Shown in pieces: positions 36,402-46,426 of a stretch of 64,000 nt of DNA. The notes below the pieces were generated by a model. That model saw nothing but the letters and a program-made list of their open reading frames with translations, did no database searches and was not told the DNA's origin. Positions within the stretch are counted from its first letter, which is position 1, and each line of letters begins with the position of its first letter. The stretch is taken from positions 1 to 64,000 of the forward strand of contig NZ_SMSK01000012.1 in NCBI RefSeq assembly GCF_004354985.1, read 5' to 3'. The translations under genes were made by a program, and so were the position numbers. This stretch comes from Segetibacter sp. 3557_3. GTDB taxonomy: Bacteria; Bacteroidota; Bacteroidia; Chitinophagales; Chitinophagaceae.

Positions 36402-36915
36402 ACTAACCGACATAATACTACGTATTTGCGAGGTACTTAATAGCTGCAGTGTGCGCTACATGATTGTCGGTGGTTCTGCGGTGGCGTTACATGGTTTCTT
36501 TCGATGGTCACAATCAAAATCTGGCACGCCGACAGAAAAGTTTGATTTAGATGTTTGGTATGATCCCATGTACCCAAATTACTTCAACCTGCTAAGTGCA
36601 CTAGAAGCTTTAGGAGAAGATGTCAGTGAATTTCGGGATGAACAAAGTCCCGATCCCCATAAATCATTCTTTAAGTTCGAATATGAAGAATTTACTTTAG
36701 ATTTCTTACCATCGATTGGGGAATCCTCAAAATTTCGTAACTCGTATGATACACGTGACTTGATAAATGTAGAAGGTATTGAAATCCCTTTCATTAATCG
36801 TGAGGATCTTATTGTTAACAAAGAACGACAAGGAAGACCTATAGATCTGGAAGATGTAAGCCAACTTAAAAAGCTCAGAAAATCTGACAGCACTGACGAC
36901 GTTGATTTCCGCTAA
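36391..36915 (+). CDS. Nucleotidyltransferase-fold protein (AbiEii/MNT-like)
   Basis: This 174-residue protein has the minimal nucleotidyltransferase motif: MIVGGSAVALHGF (GGS) followed by KFDLDVW, where the two Asp residues would bind metal. A third acidic position is likely in FTLDFLP. Such proteins transfer nucleotides to RNA, protein or small molecules, and several are toxins of TA pairs. The preceding 58-aa gene overlaps it. The biological target is unknown. Confidence 0.7.
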   Translation: MEDKLTDIILRICEVLNSCSVRYMIVGGSAVALHGFFRWSQSKSGTPTEKFDLDVWYDPMYPNYFNLLSALEALGEDVSEFRDEQSPDPHKSFFKFEYEEFTLDFLPSIGESSKFRNSYDTRDLINVEGIEIPFINREDLIVNKERQGRPIDLEDVSQLKKLRKSDSTDDVDFR

Positions 36916-37354
36916 CATGTTGCTTGCACCGGGCGGCTAAACAACAAAGATTGACCATCCTTTTTTAAAAGAATTTATATGTTTTTCGTCTTGCTGGGTC
37001 TTCTTCAAGCCTCTGCGTAGTGTTCCGCAACACAACTTCGGACGCAAATTACAAACCTGGTTAAGTCTGGTATTTGGAAATTGATCGTTCCTTTTTATTG
37101 TCCGGTTGGTGTATTCCAAAAGATTTGTGCATGGACGAAGGAGCCCCGGCATTAGCGAAGCAAGTGGCTTTCTGGTGTTCAGAAAAAGGATCGCCACGAG
37201 AACACACAACGCGTTTGAATTTGAAGCTGAAGGTGCCCAACGCGTTGCAGTATAACCGAGCCCGTCCGAATGGCCAGCCGGGCGGACGTGGCAACGTTGA
37301 TGCTATAGAAAACCAATGTTGGTAACCAAAAGAATCTCAACAGGAGACCCGCAG
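36916..37354. other. Intergenic with a REP-like palindrome
   Basis: A copy of the ~28-bp palindrome lies at about 37259-37288 (GCCCGTCCGAATGGCCAGCC...). The stretch 37115-37158 resembles 36057-36100. No gene is evident. Confidence 0.5.
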
Positions 37355-37747
37355 TTAATTGACCGAAGCCTCTGCCTTATGCATTCCCTTCTTCACCATT
37401 TCTTTATGCTTTGCGCCCCATTCACTGAGCGCCTGTAGCACCCCACCCAGGGTTTCGGCGTATTCCGTCAACTCGTACTCCACCACCACCGGTGTGCCGG
37501 TATACACCTTCCGGCGTACAAAGCCGTTTAGTTCCAGGTCTTTTAATTCGGTTGACAACACTTTCGCGGAGATGCCCTCGATCAACCGTTGCATTTCATT
37601 AAACCGCCTGTTGCCTTCTGTTAGCGCGACAATAATTCTGAGCTTCCACTTACCGCCGATTACATACAGGGCATCTGCAACAGAGTTCAGGGTGGATTTA
37701 CACTGTGCATGCGAAGTGATCTCCTTATCCATTTTCAACTTGGCCAT
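37355..37747 (-). CDS. HxlR-family transcriptional regulator
   Basis: This 130-residue winged-helix protein carries the HxlR landmarks: a Cys in HAQCKSTL, GGKWKLRIIVAL, RRFNEMQRLIEGISAKVLS (recognition helix) and YELTEYAETL. It is divergent from the YceI gene, and an inverted-repeat operator lies between them. It therefore probably controls YceI and itself, often in response to reactive electrophiles or oxidants in this family. Confidence 0.88.
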   Translation of the reverse strand: MAKLKMDKEITSHAQCKSTLNSVADALYVIGGKWKLRIIVALTEGNRRFNEMQRLIEGISAKVLSTELKDLELNGFVRRKVYTGTPVVVEYELTEYAETLGGVLQALSEWGAKHKEMVKKGMHKAEASVN

Positions 37748-37770
37748 AACAGGAATTTTACTGCTTACTT

Positions 37771-37805
37771 AAAGGTAACTAGTAACCTTTAGTATACTGG
37801 TTACT
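37771..37805. promoter_or_regulatory. Operator in the HxlR-YceI divergent gap
   Basis: AAAGGTAACTAGTAACCTTT (37771-37790) is a near-perfect palindrome. Its AGTAACC half (37781-37787) is also repeated inverted as GGTTACT at 37799-37805, giving a second dyad. Both suit a dimeric winged-helix protein. Confidence 0.65.
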
Positions 37806-37865
37806 TTATGAAAGTAAAGGTAGGTAGTTTTGCTTCATCAATTTAAACAATCAAAAAAAACAATT

Positions 37866-38414
37866 ATGGCAACAACAAAATGGGTATTGGACCCAACACA
37901 CAGCGAACTGGGTTTTAAAATAAAACACCTGATGATCAGCCACGTTTCAGGAACGCTGAAAAACTTTAAGGCTGAAGTTGAAACAGTGGGTGAAGATTTC
38001 ACCACAGCTAAAATTAACTTGTCGGCCGACATGGCTTCGCTTTCAACCAACAATGAACAGCGTGACGCCCACCTGCGCAATTCCGATTTTTTTGAAGTAG
38101 AAAAGTATCCGGAGTTGAAGTTCACTTCTACAAGACTCGAAAAGATAGACGGGGAAACCTTCAGCCTGTTTGGCGAGCTGACACTTAAAGGCGTAAGCAG
38201 GCCGGTAAAACTGCAGGTTGAATATAACGGCGTAACCAAAGATCCATGGGGTGGAGAAAGAGCGGGTTTTGTGGTTACGGGTAAGATTAACCGAAGCGAA
38301 TGGGGTGTAAACTTCAACAGCGTGCTTGAAACAGGTGGGGTAGCACTAAGCGAAGAACTGAGAATATTCAGTGAAATACAAGTTGTAAAACAAGGGGTAA
38401 GTGTTGCTGCTTAA
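37866..38414 (+). CDS. YceI-family protein
   Basis: I start at ATG 37866 (MATTKWVLDPTHSELGFKIK). The 182 residues show the YceI lipocalin-like pattern: HSELGFKIKHLMISHVSGTL, DAHLRNSDFFEVEKYPELKF and FGELTLKGVSRPVKL. No signal peptide is present, so this is a cytoplasmic form. YceI proteins bind isoprenoid-like lipids; in Bacteroidota they often lie beside an HxlR regulator and pirin as here. Confidence 0.88.
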   Translation: MATTKWVLDPTHSELGFKIKHLMISHVSGTLKNFKAEVETVGEDFTTAKINLSADMASLSTNNEQRDAHLRNSDFFEVEKYPELKFTSTRLEKIDGETFSLFGELTLKGVSRPVKLQVEYNGVTKDPWGGERAGFVVTGKINRSEWGVNFNSVLETGGVALSEELRIFSEIQVVKQGVSVAA

Positions 38415-38525
38415 AAAGGTAGCTGCGCTTTTCTTCAATGAATCACTGCTCCTTATTCAATGTAATTTGCTTAAGCTGCTCGCTTGGATTGCAGATATAT
38501 CATAAGCCTCCTTATATGCAGTGTT

Positions 38526-38775
38526 GTCACTTTCTTTTTCTTGAAAAAAAGAAAGTGACCAAAGAAAATTCAAGGCTGTATAAAAATCGGCTAAAATTGC
38601 CTAATGTCTCTACAGCGAAAAAGCTAAAGCCGGTCTGTTTGTCTTTTGTCTGCGGAAACTTGTGAATATCATAGGGCTACAACTCTGCATTTTCGCTGCT
38701 TAACGAGACATTAGTCAATTTTCTTAACGCCATTTTTATAAGGCCGGACGAGCGAAGATCGTAGCGTAAAAGTTT
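38526..38775 (+). repeat. Repeat family B, copy B3 (long hairpin, no palindrome insertion)
   Basis: A CACTTTCTTTTT-cttga-AAAAAGAAAGTG stem comes first. The left arm is 38575-38630, a loop follows, and the right arm is 38686-38745. Both arms carry TATAAAAAT and a segment close to AATTGCCTAATGTCTC in complementary form. The palindrome seen in B1 and B2 is absent between TTCAAG and GCTGTAT (38575). Confidence 0.8.
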
Positions 38776-38850
38776 CCAGGGCTACATGAACAACATTGAT
38801 TGACCATTCACTTCAAATAGCAAAACGAATAACAATTAATAATAGCAACT

Positions 38851-39723
38851 ATGGTTATTAAACGAAAATTAGTGAGAATAGAAACGCCGAAAGCCGAACC
38901 TGGTTTTCTTGGTCCTGATCATACGGCCCGGGCTGTAATAACAGGTGGCTTTTCCACTAGTGATCCGTTCATAATGCTGATGGACGATTACCTGGACAAG
39001 AAAGATAATACCCCTGTTGGCGGTGCTCATCCGCATGCAGGTTTTGAAACAGTATCCCTGCTGTTGGAAGGCGAAGTAGGTGATGCAGCACATACGATGA
39101 AAGCCGGCGACTTCCAGCTTATGACTGCAGGCAGTGGCATTGTGCATACAGAAACAATCGACAAGGCTGCTACCATGCGCCTGCTACAACTATGGGTGAA
39201 CCTGCCTAAGCAAGACAGGTTGGCCCAACCAAGGGTGCAGGATCTGCCGTTCGAACATGCTCCAACTTTACACGAAGGCGGTGTACATATAAAACTGTAC
39301 AGCGGTTCACTGGCAGGTTTGACTTCGCCTGTTAAAAATCATACGCCAATGACGATTGCAGATGTCAGCATTGATCCCGGTACGACAACTACCCTTGAAA
39401 TACCTGCCCACTTCAATACCTTTTTATATGTGCTGGATGGTAGTGTGCTTATTGGTGATGACCAAACGGTATTGAACAAGGGCCAGGTAGGCTGGTTAGA
39501 TTTGGGAACGGATGATTCTGCAAGTGCGTTAGGGTTAACAGCGGGCTCACTCGGCGTTCGGTTTGCGCTGTACAGCGGTAAACCAACCGGGGACAAGATT
39601 GTTTCACATGGTCCCTTCATTGCAGACACTTCAGAGGACATCAGTCGTTTTTACAGCGAATACCGGCGGGGCAAAATGAAGCACATATCAACCGTACCGG
39701 AAAGTCAGCGCCTGAGTTGGTAG
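38851..39723 (+). CDS. Pirin-family protein
   Basis: This 290-residue bicupin has the metal-site motif GAHPHAGFETVSLLL, and HTE in GSGIVHTET supplies further ligands. A second cupin lies in the C-terminal half (about 170-270). Pirins bind iron and may be quercetinase-like dioxygenases or regulators. The neighbours YceI and HxlR suggest a redox or xenobiotic response cluster. The start is ATG 38851 after an AT-rich leader. Confidence 0.88.
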   Translation: MVIKRKLVRIETPKAEPGFLGPDHTARAVITGGFSTSDPFIMLMDDYLDKKDNTPVGGAHPHAGFETVSLLLEGEVGDAAHTMKAGDFQLMTAGSGIVHTETIDKAATMRLLQLWVNLPKQDRLAQPRVQDLPFEHAPTLHEGGVHIKLYSGSLAGLTSPVKNHTPMTIADVSIDPGTTTTLEIPAHFNTFLYVLDGSVLIGDDQTVLNKGQVGWLDLGTDDSASALGLTAGSLGVRFALYSGKPTGDKIVSHGPFIADTSEDISRFYSEYRRGKMKHISTVPESQRLSW

Positions 39724-39876
39724 AAAAAAAAGTTGAGCGACCCTGTACCGCAAAATGTCGATCATCTTTGCAGGTGAAATGGGTTGCAACGATTTTAGTT
39801 GACACCGATTTCTGACAAATTTTCAATGGCATTCCAATTGATCATCCTTTTGAAAAATTACAAAAAGGAGGAAGAT

Positions 39877-40167
39877 ATGAGCAAGGGATTGGAACCAATT
39901 GCTGAGGCAATTTTAGAGCTTTGCATATTTGCTTCTTTCTTTATAGTTGCCCTGGCTGTGGGTATTATGTTAATGCCGGTAGCTTCTATTATCGTACTGG
40001 TTATGGCCATCCGGGAGGTAATCAAATGGAAGAGAAAAGATCGTACCAGGAACGTCCCTATAACAAAGAGGGACTCTTCTACGGCCATAACTCCCATTAA
40101 CAAGCAAACGCCAGGCCCGGTAGAAAGTTTCAGCATTTATAGCTGGCCGGTAAATTATCAGCGGTAA
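39877..40167 (+). CDS. Small two-helix membrane protein
   Basis: I start at ATG 39877 because AAGGAGG lies six bases upstream, one of the few strong Shine-Dalgarno sites in this window. The 96 residues have a long hydrophobic stretch (about 10-47, enough for one long or two short helices) followed by a basic KWKRKDRTR segment and a polar tail. No family is recognised. The longer upstream frame lacks such a signal. Confidence 0.55.
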   Translation: MSKGLEPIAEAILELCIFASFFIVALAVGIMLMPVASIIVLVMAIREVIKWKRKDRTRNVPITKRDSSTAITPINKQTPGPVESFSIYSWPVNYQR

Positions 40168-40603
40168 TTGCCCGCCATGCTTAACTTTTAAAAGTGTACC
40201 AGAGATTGAAAATATAAGGGAGACAAAAACAACACCACCTGGTTGTTAGCGTATCAAAGTATCAGTGATTAGTGCAGTAAAAGAAGTTCGAGCGAATAAT
40301 GCCAACCAATGAATACATTGCCCCTGCGCGAATATAAGATGCCTATGTGGGTACCTGCGGTGGGTTCCCTGATGTTTCAGCGTTGCGACGCTCCATTCAA
40401 CTGCAACGCTCCGGTTGAGCAGGTTTTGCGTACGGCCAAATTGCTAAACTGCTCGTGATTTAATATTGTACTTCCGCCGCATACGGCCATTGCTGAGCCA
40501 ACTTTTTTCCTCGTCATATAGTTAATACAAACCTGCTTGCCATAGGATGCCAGGTGGGGTATAGCAAGTACCTTCGTAAAATATTGAAATAAAAACCAGT
40601 AGT
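40168..40603. other. Intergenic, -7-like box near the end
   Basis: TACCTTCG near 40569-40576 resembles TAnnTTTG and could serve the following oxidoreductase gene. I see nothing else. Confidence 0.35.
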
Positions 40604-41641
40604 ATGGAAATAGGTGTTGGGATGTTTGGCGATCTGCACATCAACAGTAAGGGCGAAGTGCAACCTGCACAGCAGAAGATGCAGGAATTGATAGAAGAGA
40701 TCAAATTGATGGATGAGGTAGGGCTTGACTTTTTTGGAATAGGTGAACATCATCGTCCTGATTATGCGGTCTCGACTCCTGAAATTATACTGGCCGCAGC
40801 GGCAACGGTAACAAAACGGATCAGGCTCGGAAGCGCTGTTTCGGTATTAAGTTCGTCGGACCCTGTTCGGCTCTACCAAAGCTTTGCTACAGTGGACCTG
40901 ATCAGCAACGGGCGTGCTGAACTGATGGTAGGTCGCGGAAGTTTTACGGAGTCTTTTCCCTTGTTTGGTAATAACCTGCAGGATTATGATGAGTTGTTTG
41001 AGGAGAAACTAGAACTACTGTTGCAGATCAATAGGCAGCCCCGGGTAACATGGAAAGGCAAGTTCCGCCCGGCTTTGGAGAACCAACAGGTCTTACCACG
41101 TGCAGTAAACGATGCCTTAGACATTTGGGTTGCCATTGGTGGTACGCCGGAGTCGGTAGTAAGAGCTGCGAAGTATAACCTTCCTGTCATCTTTGCGATC
41201 ATTGGTGGTAATCCCGCACAGATCAAGCCCCTGTTCGAATATTACCGGCGGGCGCTCGAGCATTTTGGCCACCCTACGGCAGCACTAAAAGTAGGGGTGC
41301 ATATACATGCATTTTTTGGTGAGCACAGCAGGCAGACGGCAGAGGATTATTATTCGGTATATGCTGCCCAAATGAACCGGGTTGGTAAGCAAAGGGGATG
41401 GCCGGCATATACAAAGCAACAGTATGAACAGGGCCGTTCACCACAAGGTCATCTCATTATCGGCGACGCAAATGAAGCGATTGATAAGATCCTCCACATG
41501 CACGAGATGTTTGGTCTGACCCGTTTTTCCGCCCACATGGATGTTGGCGGACCATCGCATGAAACGATGATGAAATCCATCGAGATATTTGGGACGAAGA
41601 TTGCACCTAAGGTTAGAGAAGCTTTGGGTATTAAGGCATAA
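40604..41641 (+). CDS. LLM-class flavin-dependent oxidoreductase
   Basis: This 345-residue protein has the bacterial luciferase-like TIM barrel: LDFFGIGEHHRPDYAVSTPE, KRIRLGSAVSVLSSSDPVRL, GRAELMVGRGSF and IWVAIGGTPES. Members use reduced flavin (FMN or F420) to oxidise small molecules, and the substrate here is unknown. The frame is complete. It is transcribed alone with no flavin reductase nearby. Confidence 0.88.
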   Translation: MEIGVGMFGDLHINSKGEVQPAQQKMQELIEEIKLMDEVGLDFFGIGEHHRPDYAVSTPEIILAAAATVTKRIRLGSAVSVLSSSDPVRLYQSFATVDLISNGRAELMVGRGSFTESFPLFGNNLQDYDELFEEKLELLLQINRQPRVTWKGKFRPALENQQVLPRAVNDALDIWVAIGGTPESVVRAAKYNLPVIFAIIGGNPAQIKPLFEYYRRALEHFGHPTAALKVGVHIHAFFGEHSRQTAEDYYSVYAAQMNRVGKQRGWPAYTKQQYEQGRSPQGHLIIGDANEAIDKILHMHEMFGLTRFSAHMDVGGPSHETMMKSIEIFGTKIAPKVREALGIKA

Positions 41642-42122
41642 GATGCTAAAACGTCTTTAATACAATATCGTTTCAATAGAGTTTGCGGCATGTAACGCAA
41701 CACTTTCCTGGAGTACAAACCCGGTTGGCAAACACCAATACAAAGAAGGTTGCCGCCGGATTGACCCCTAACTATGCCGGGCCATATTGCAGGTTAGTAA
41801 TCACAAGGGTGCTCAACTAAACGACGTGTGATTTCGGATCAATAATGTTTAAACAACCCCGAACTCGCAGGGGACCGATTTCCTGGCTAGCGACATAAAT
41901 CACCTTATCATTTCGTAGAAGTTTGCTCTCTCAACTTTAAGAAGCCTGACCCAGCACCGGATGCCAAACGTTACACTTTGATTAGTTTCATCTTTATGTA
42001 TCTTTAGAAGGTTCCCGTTCGCCTGCAACTTTGTAAGCTCCAGTTCATCCGGCGGTCATTACAATTGGAGCTTAAATTTGGAAAAGGACCAAATCAATTT
42101 TCTACCTACTTAAATACCAGGT
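41642..42122. other. Intergenic, nothing recognised
   Basis: No open frame, hairpin or repeat stood out in this stretch. Confidence 0.3.
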
Positions 42123-42656
42123 GTGAACATTCAAAAAAGAATCCGGTCATGCTTTCTCTTTCTGATGTTATTCCTTGGGGCAAGTATTGCAAAGTCGCAA
42201 ACCGTAAACAACTTCAAACTGATAAGCTCAGCCTTCAGTAACGGTAAACCTATTCCGGCCAGATATACCTGCGATAGCACGAATGTATCGCCGCCACTTA
42301 GCTGGTATGGATTTCCTGAAAAAACAAAATCTTTTGCTATCATCCTTGACGATCCTGACGCACCAATGGGTACGTGGGTGCACTGGGTGATATACAATAT
42401 ACCAGGCACAGTTACGAGTCTCGAGGAGAAAAAGGGTATCGCAGATTTTAAAGCAACAGACGGTCTAAATAGTTGGGATGAAAAGGGATACAATGGTCCT
42501 TGCCCCCCGGGTGGAACGCATCGTTATATTTTTACCATATATGCGTTGGATATAAGCTCGCCTCAAAAAGAGGGGATGAACAGGGAGGAACTTGTAGAGG
42601 CTATGAAAGGTCATATACTGGCTGAGACTACATTGACCGGATTATTCAGGACGTGA
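42123..42656 (+). CDS. YbhB/YbcL-family (PEBP-like) exported protein
   Basis: This 177-residue protein, with a GTG start, has a signal peptide ending AKSQ. The PEBP fold motifs are present: FSNGKPIPARYTCD, SPPLSW, FAIILDDPDAPMGTWVHWV and GPCPPGGTHRYIFTIYALD. It is of the bacterial Raf-kinase-inhibitor-like type; ligands are small anions and the function in bacteria is largely unknown. It is complete and monocistronic. Confidence 0.88.
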   Translation: MNIQKRIRSCFLFLMLFLGASIAKSQTVNNFKLISSAFSNGKPIPARYTCDSTNVSPPLSWYGFPEKTKSFAIILDDPDAPMGTWVHWVIYNIPGTVTSLEEKKGIADFKATDGLNSWDEKGYNGPCPPGGTHRYIFTIYALDISSPQKEGMNREELVEAMKGHILAETTLTGLFRT

Positions 42657-42848
42657 CAATAGACGCATTCATGCTATGGTTTAACAAGATTTAATTGCTT
42701 TGAAGATTTGCTCTTGAAATTGAACATCGCTCGCAAAGCTTCCGATTTTAATTATTAATAAAGAGTAATTGTACGCATACCTGGAGACCTGAAACCAATA
42801 TAAACGGGGCGTAACCGAAAAGCCAAAAGAGTAGGACGTAGCTATACT

Positions 42849-43229
42849 ATGGGAATATTTTCTTCTTTACTGGGAAACGCAGGTGCTGTGAGCCGCGAGG
42901 ATTTGAAGAAGTCATATGGTCAACTGCTGGTTAAAGGTGAAGAACTTGAGCTGGGCTTTAAGCTGATCAGGGACACGTTTATATTCACCAATAAACGGTT
43001 AATTCTTGTAGACAAGCAAGGGCTAACCGGAGGTAAGGTCGAATACACATCGATTTCTTACAAAAGTATATCCCGATTTAGCATAGAAACTTCGGGGACC
43101 TTTGACCTTGACGCTGAACTGAAGGTCTGGGTATCCAGCGAACAGACCCCCAGTGTCAGGAAGCAATTTAACAAGTCGGTTAACGTATACGATGTACATA
43201 GGGTACTTGCAACCTATGTGCTAAAATAG
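42849..43229 (+). CDS. Bacterial PH-domain protein
   Basis: This 126-residue soluble protein has the bPH_1 pattern: GEELELGFKLIRDTFIFTNKRLILVDKQ, then VEYTSISYKSISRFSIET and a C-terminal helix VYDVHRVLATYVL (the first motif spans roughly residues 30-57). Homologues are short, of unknown role, and may form rings. No partner gene is next to it. The following gap to 43591 shows nothing I can name. Confidence 0.8.
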   Translation: MGIFSSLLGNAGAVSREDLKKSYGQLLVKGEELELGFKLIRDTFIFTNKRLILVDKQGLTGGKVEYTSISYKSISRFSIETSGTFDLDAELKVWVSSEQTPSVRKQFNKSVNVYDVHRVLATYVLK

Positions 43230-43591
43230 TGTTTGGCTATCTTCATCAGGGCTAGTGGATTGCTGCTGAACAACCAGAACTGGATGCTAACCCTTGCCTG
43301 TATCCACCACCTTTATACAAGGTACACCTATGTGCTTAAGCCATATAATTAGCACAAGGCTTGCGAAGCTTTGATTCTGGCAATCAGTCGGCCGGAACTA
43401 AACAGTCCGCGCGGGAAGGACAGCAAGGCTATCTAAAAGCAGAAAACCCGTTCCAAGATACGAGTGGGTCAATGGGCAGGGTTGAATTCTTCCCTAAAAC
43501 CGGCCAATGCTAAGTGCTTTGTTGTATCTGCTTACTTCCACTTTGAGACCCGGGTAAGAAGAGCCAGATTTGTTCGGTAATCATACCCGTT

Positions 43592-45379
43592 ATGCAACAA
43601 CCTACATCGATCTCAAAAACCGTTCAGCTTAACCAGCAGCAGCGGCAATCAAGCCGAAGTTCTACATATAACTCTCTCGCTGCTAGGAGCTGTGTAGCGC
43701 CTAATCTCTGGCTCGTTTTTGCCTTGTTTACCTGTCTCAATCTTAGCGGGTATGCACAAAGAACAGACACGGTGCTACGCGCTTTTGATGCTGACACTAC
43801 TTCCTGGCGATATAAAATGGAGAACGGGGGCGAACGTTGGCAGCGCGGTAGGGCAGCGAAAGACTTCCAGCTTTTTGTTAAATGGCACTATCCTGCAAGT
43901 GACTCCTTAATTCGGTTAAGGGCCAATGTCAGTTATTACGGAACAGGTACTTTGTACTGGCTCAACGGTGCTGCTGAAGTGGAGATTGCCGCAGCAGGGA
44001 TCACCCCGCAAAACAAGGACAGCTTTCTTTATCATATTACCGTCAACGACAGCATTGAAGTTCAATCGTGGGCAAGCCCAACGGAATTCAGAACTACCAA
44101 TGGCCTGACCTATGCATACCTTGGAAAGTTTAGGGCCAAACAGAAACTTATCAGGCTCGAGCTTTATCGAAAAAACAGGTATTACGACCGCAGTGTATCC
44201 ATCTTTAATGACCTCTACATGCCAGCGCCCCGGCTGCAATCAATAGTGGTGAACCATACGAACCAATACCTTTTCAGGCCTCACCAGCAGCACTACATAC
44301 CCAACAACAAACAATTTCATTTTAGCCGGGAACAGTGGGAGAAAGGGCGTATAAAATTCGACTGGTCGGATAGCATCAATCATCTGGCTGTAAGCATGGA
44401 TCCAACAGTCCAGAACGACTTGTACAATGTTTACCTTAAACGCACCATCGGTAAAAAGATCGACACGGCGTACATATCTAATGCATGGGAACTTTCGTAT
44501 TATGGTAGTTCTCCATTCCTTAGAATCAATAGCTCTTTTTTTAATAAGGCAGGACAATACGAAATCATGGTTGTTCCGGAAGTGCCGGGCGATTTTCGCA
44601 AAAACAATATGGCACGGGCGATTGTTGTGCCCTTTACGGTACAGGCCGCGAACAACACGCTCTTTTCGCTCCGGGAAATGTTATCCGCCTTAGGAGTCTT
44701 ATTCTTGTCTGGTGTCGTGTTGGTCACTTATTTACAACGTCGTAATAAAAACAGGTTAGCCCTGGCCGCACGCCAGCGTGAGATGGCAAGACTTCAGCTT
44801 ACTTCCGTAAGGGCCCGGCTTAATCCACACTTTCTGTTTAACGCTCTGGCCGGCATCCAAAACCTGATTAATAAAAACGATATGGGTGCAGCTAACCTCT
44901 ATCTCTCCAGGTTTGCCCGCATAACCCGAAGTGCCCTCAACGAAAACAAAACCGACCTGATCAGCATATCCGAAGAAGTTAAACTACTTGATGATTACCT
45001 GCAAATGGAGCAACTGCGATTTAACTTCAGCTACCATATTGAAACATCAGGAGACATAGACGACGTAAATACAGAAATACCAGCAATGCTTATTCAGCCT
45101 TTTGTGGAAAACGCGGTAAAACATGGTGTTGCCCCACTCGGGGAAAAAGGGCTGATTAAGGTATTGCTGAAACGGGAAAACAATAACCTGGTAGTGACTG
45201 TACAAGACAATGGATCCGGATTCGACGAAGCACTGCAACCCGGCGGCATGGGGCTGGAGTTGTCTAGGAAGCGTATTGAACTATTGAATAACTTTCACCA
45301 GGAACCACCCCTGGTTTTAAAGATCAATTCGGGAACAAACGGAACAACAGTTTTAATTACCCTTCAAAATTGGTTGTAA
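43592..45379 (+). CDS. LytS-type sensor histidine kinase
   Basis: This 595-residue protein has an N-terminal membrane or signal segment (about 36-56). A large periplasmic beta-rich sensor of about 300 residues follows, then one transmembrane helix (about 365-384) and a His_kinase domain with NPHFLFNAL (His413). The ATP-binding region has FVENAVKHG and DNGSGF. It phosphorylates the LytTR regulator encoded two bases downstream. The periplasmic sensor is not one I recognise, so the signal is unknown. Confidence 0.9.
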   Translation: MQQPTSISKTVQLNQQQRQSSRSSTYNSLAARSCVAPNLWLVFALFTCLNLSGYAQRTDTVLRAFDADTTSWRYKMENGGERWQRGRAAKDFQLFVKWHYPASDSLIRLRANVSYYGTGTLYWLNGAAEVEIAAAGITPQNKDSFLYHITVNDSIEVQSWASPTEFRTTNGLTYAYLGKFRAKQKLIRLELYRKNRYYDRSVSIFNDLYMPAPRLQSIVVNHTNQYLFRPHQQHYIPNNKQFHFSREQWEKGRIKFDWSDSINHLAVSMDPTVQNDLYNVYLKRTIGKKIDTAYISNAWELSYYGSSPFLRINSSFFNKAGQYEIMVVPEVPGDFRKNNMARAIVVPFTVQAANNTLFSLREMLSALGVLFLSGVVLVTYLQRRNKNRLALAARQREMARLQLTSVRARLNPHFLFNALAGIQNLINKNDMGAANLYLSRFARITRSALNENKTDLISISEEVKLLDDYLQMEQLRFNFSYHIETSGDIDDVNTEIPAMLIQPFVENAVKHGVAPLGEKGLIKVLLKRENNNLVVTVQDNGSGFDEALQPGGMGLELSRKRIELLNNFHQEPPLVLKINSGTNGTTVLITLQNWL

Positions 45380-45381
45380 GT

Positions 45382-46149
45382 ATGCGCGCACTGGTTGTAG
45401 ACGATGAGGCCTCAAATCGTGAAAACTTACGGGAGTTACTGAGGCAGTTTTGTCCCGGTGTAACCGAAGTCGCCGAAGCAACGGGCGTTCAGGACGGTGT
45501 TTCGATGATCCGCCAAAAGTCTCCTGATGTGGTTTTTCTTGACATCCGTATGCAGGACGGTACAGGTTTTAGTTTACTGGAGCAACTGGGTAGTGTAGAC
45601 TTCGAGGTAATCTTTGTTACCGCATACGATCAGTATGGTATCCAGGCCATCAAGTTCGCTGCATTGGATTACCTGCTGAAACCGGTAGATATAGGTGAAT
45701 TGCAGCAAGCGATTGCAAAAGCGAAGATCAGGATAGCGGTACGACAAAACAATGAAAGAATAGATTACCTATTGCAACATCTCAACCAGGGTATCGACCT
45801 GCCGGTCCGCATTGCATTGCCGCTATCCAATGAAACGTTGTATGTAGATTTGGACAAGATCATTCGTTGTGAGTCTAACAACTCCTATACCTGGTTTCAC
45901 CTGACATCCGGTGAAAAGGTATTGGTATCTCAAACGCTTAAAGAATATGAACTGTTGTTGGCGCACCAGGGCTTTGTTCGAACCCACCAATCCCACCTGG
46001 TAAATGTATTATTTGTAAGAAGCTGGTTAAAAGAGGACGGTGGCGCATTACTCTTGAAGGATCAAACAAAAGTGCCGGTATCGAAGCTGAACCGCGAGAA
46101 GGTTAAAGCCGCGCTAACCAACAGTATCAGGTCCCGCAGTCCTGGCTGA
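45382..46149 (+). CDS. LytTR-family response regulator
   Basis: I start at ATG 45382, two bases after the kinase stop. The 255-residue protein has a receiver domain with VVDDE, phospho-acceptor Asp54 in FLDIRM and LLKPVD. A LytTR DNA-binding domain follows, with RCESNNSYTWFHLTSGEKVL and FVRTHQSHLVNV. It forms a two-component system with the preceding kinase. No adjacent target gene is apparent, since the next gene is convergent. Confidence 0.92.
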   Translation: MRALVVDDEASNRENLRELLRQFCPGVTEVAEATGVQDGVSMIRQKSPDVVFLDIRMQDGTGFSLLEQLGSVDFEVIFVTAYDQYGIQAIKFAALDYLLKPVDIGELQQAIAKAKIRIAVRQNNERIDYLLQHLNQGIDLPVRIALPLSNETLYVDLDKIIRCESNNSYTWFHLTSGEKVLVSQTLKEYELLLAHQGFVRTHQSHLVNVLFVRSWLKEDGGALLLKDQTKVPVSKLNREKVKAALTNSIRSRSPG

Positions 46150-46426
46150 TAGGGATCTGTTTTCCTTCTTCGCATCGCTTCCCGGTTATCGTTTGCTGTG
46201 CAGGTACAACCCTCCGGGTGCGACGTAAACAATTTACAATAGCAATAATGACCATGGGCTCAAAGGATATTCCTTAGCAAAAGGAATTGTCCCTGTTTGC
46301 GTATTAGCGATTCCTGAGGAGTCTAATGTTGTCTTGAGGGAAACTTAGTGAATAGTCTTGCTGGAACCCGGGCTTAATTCTTCTTCGCGATTAAGTGGCA
46401 AGCGTTGTTGATCGCGGTTACATCGC

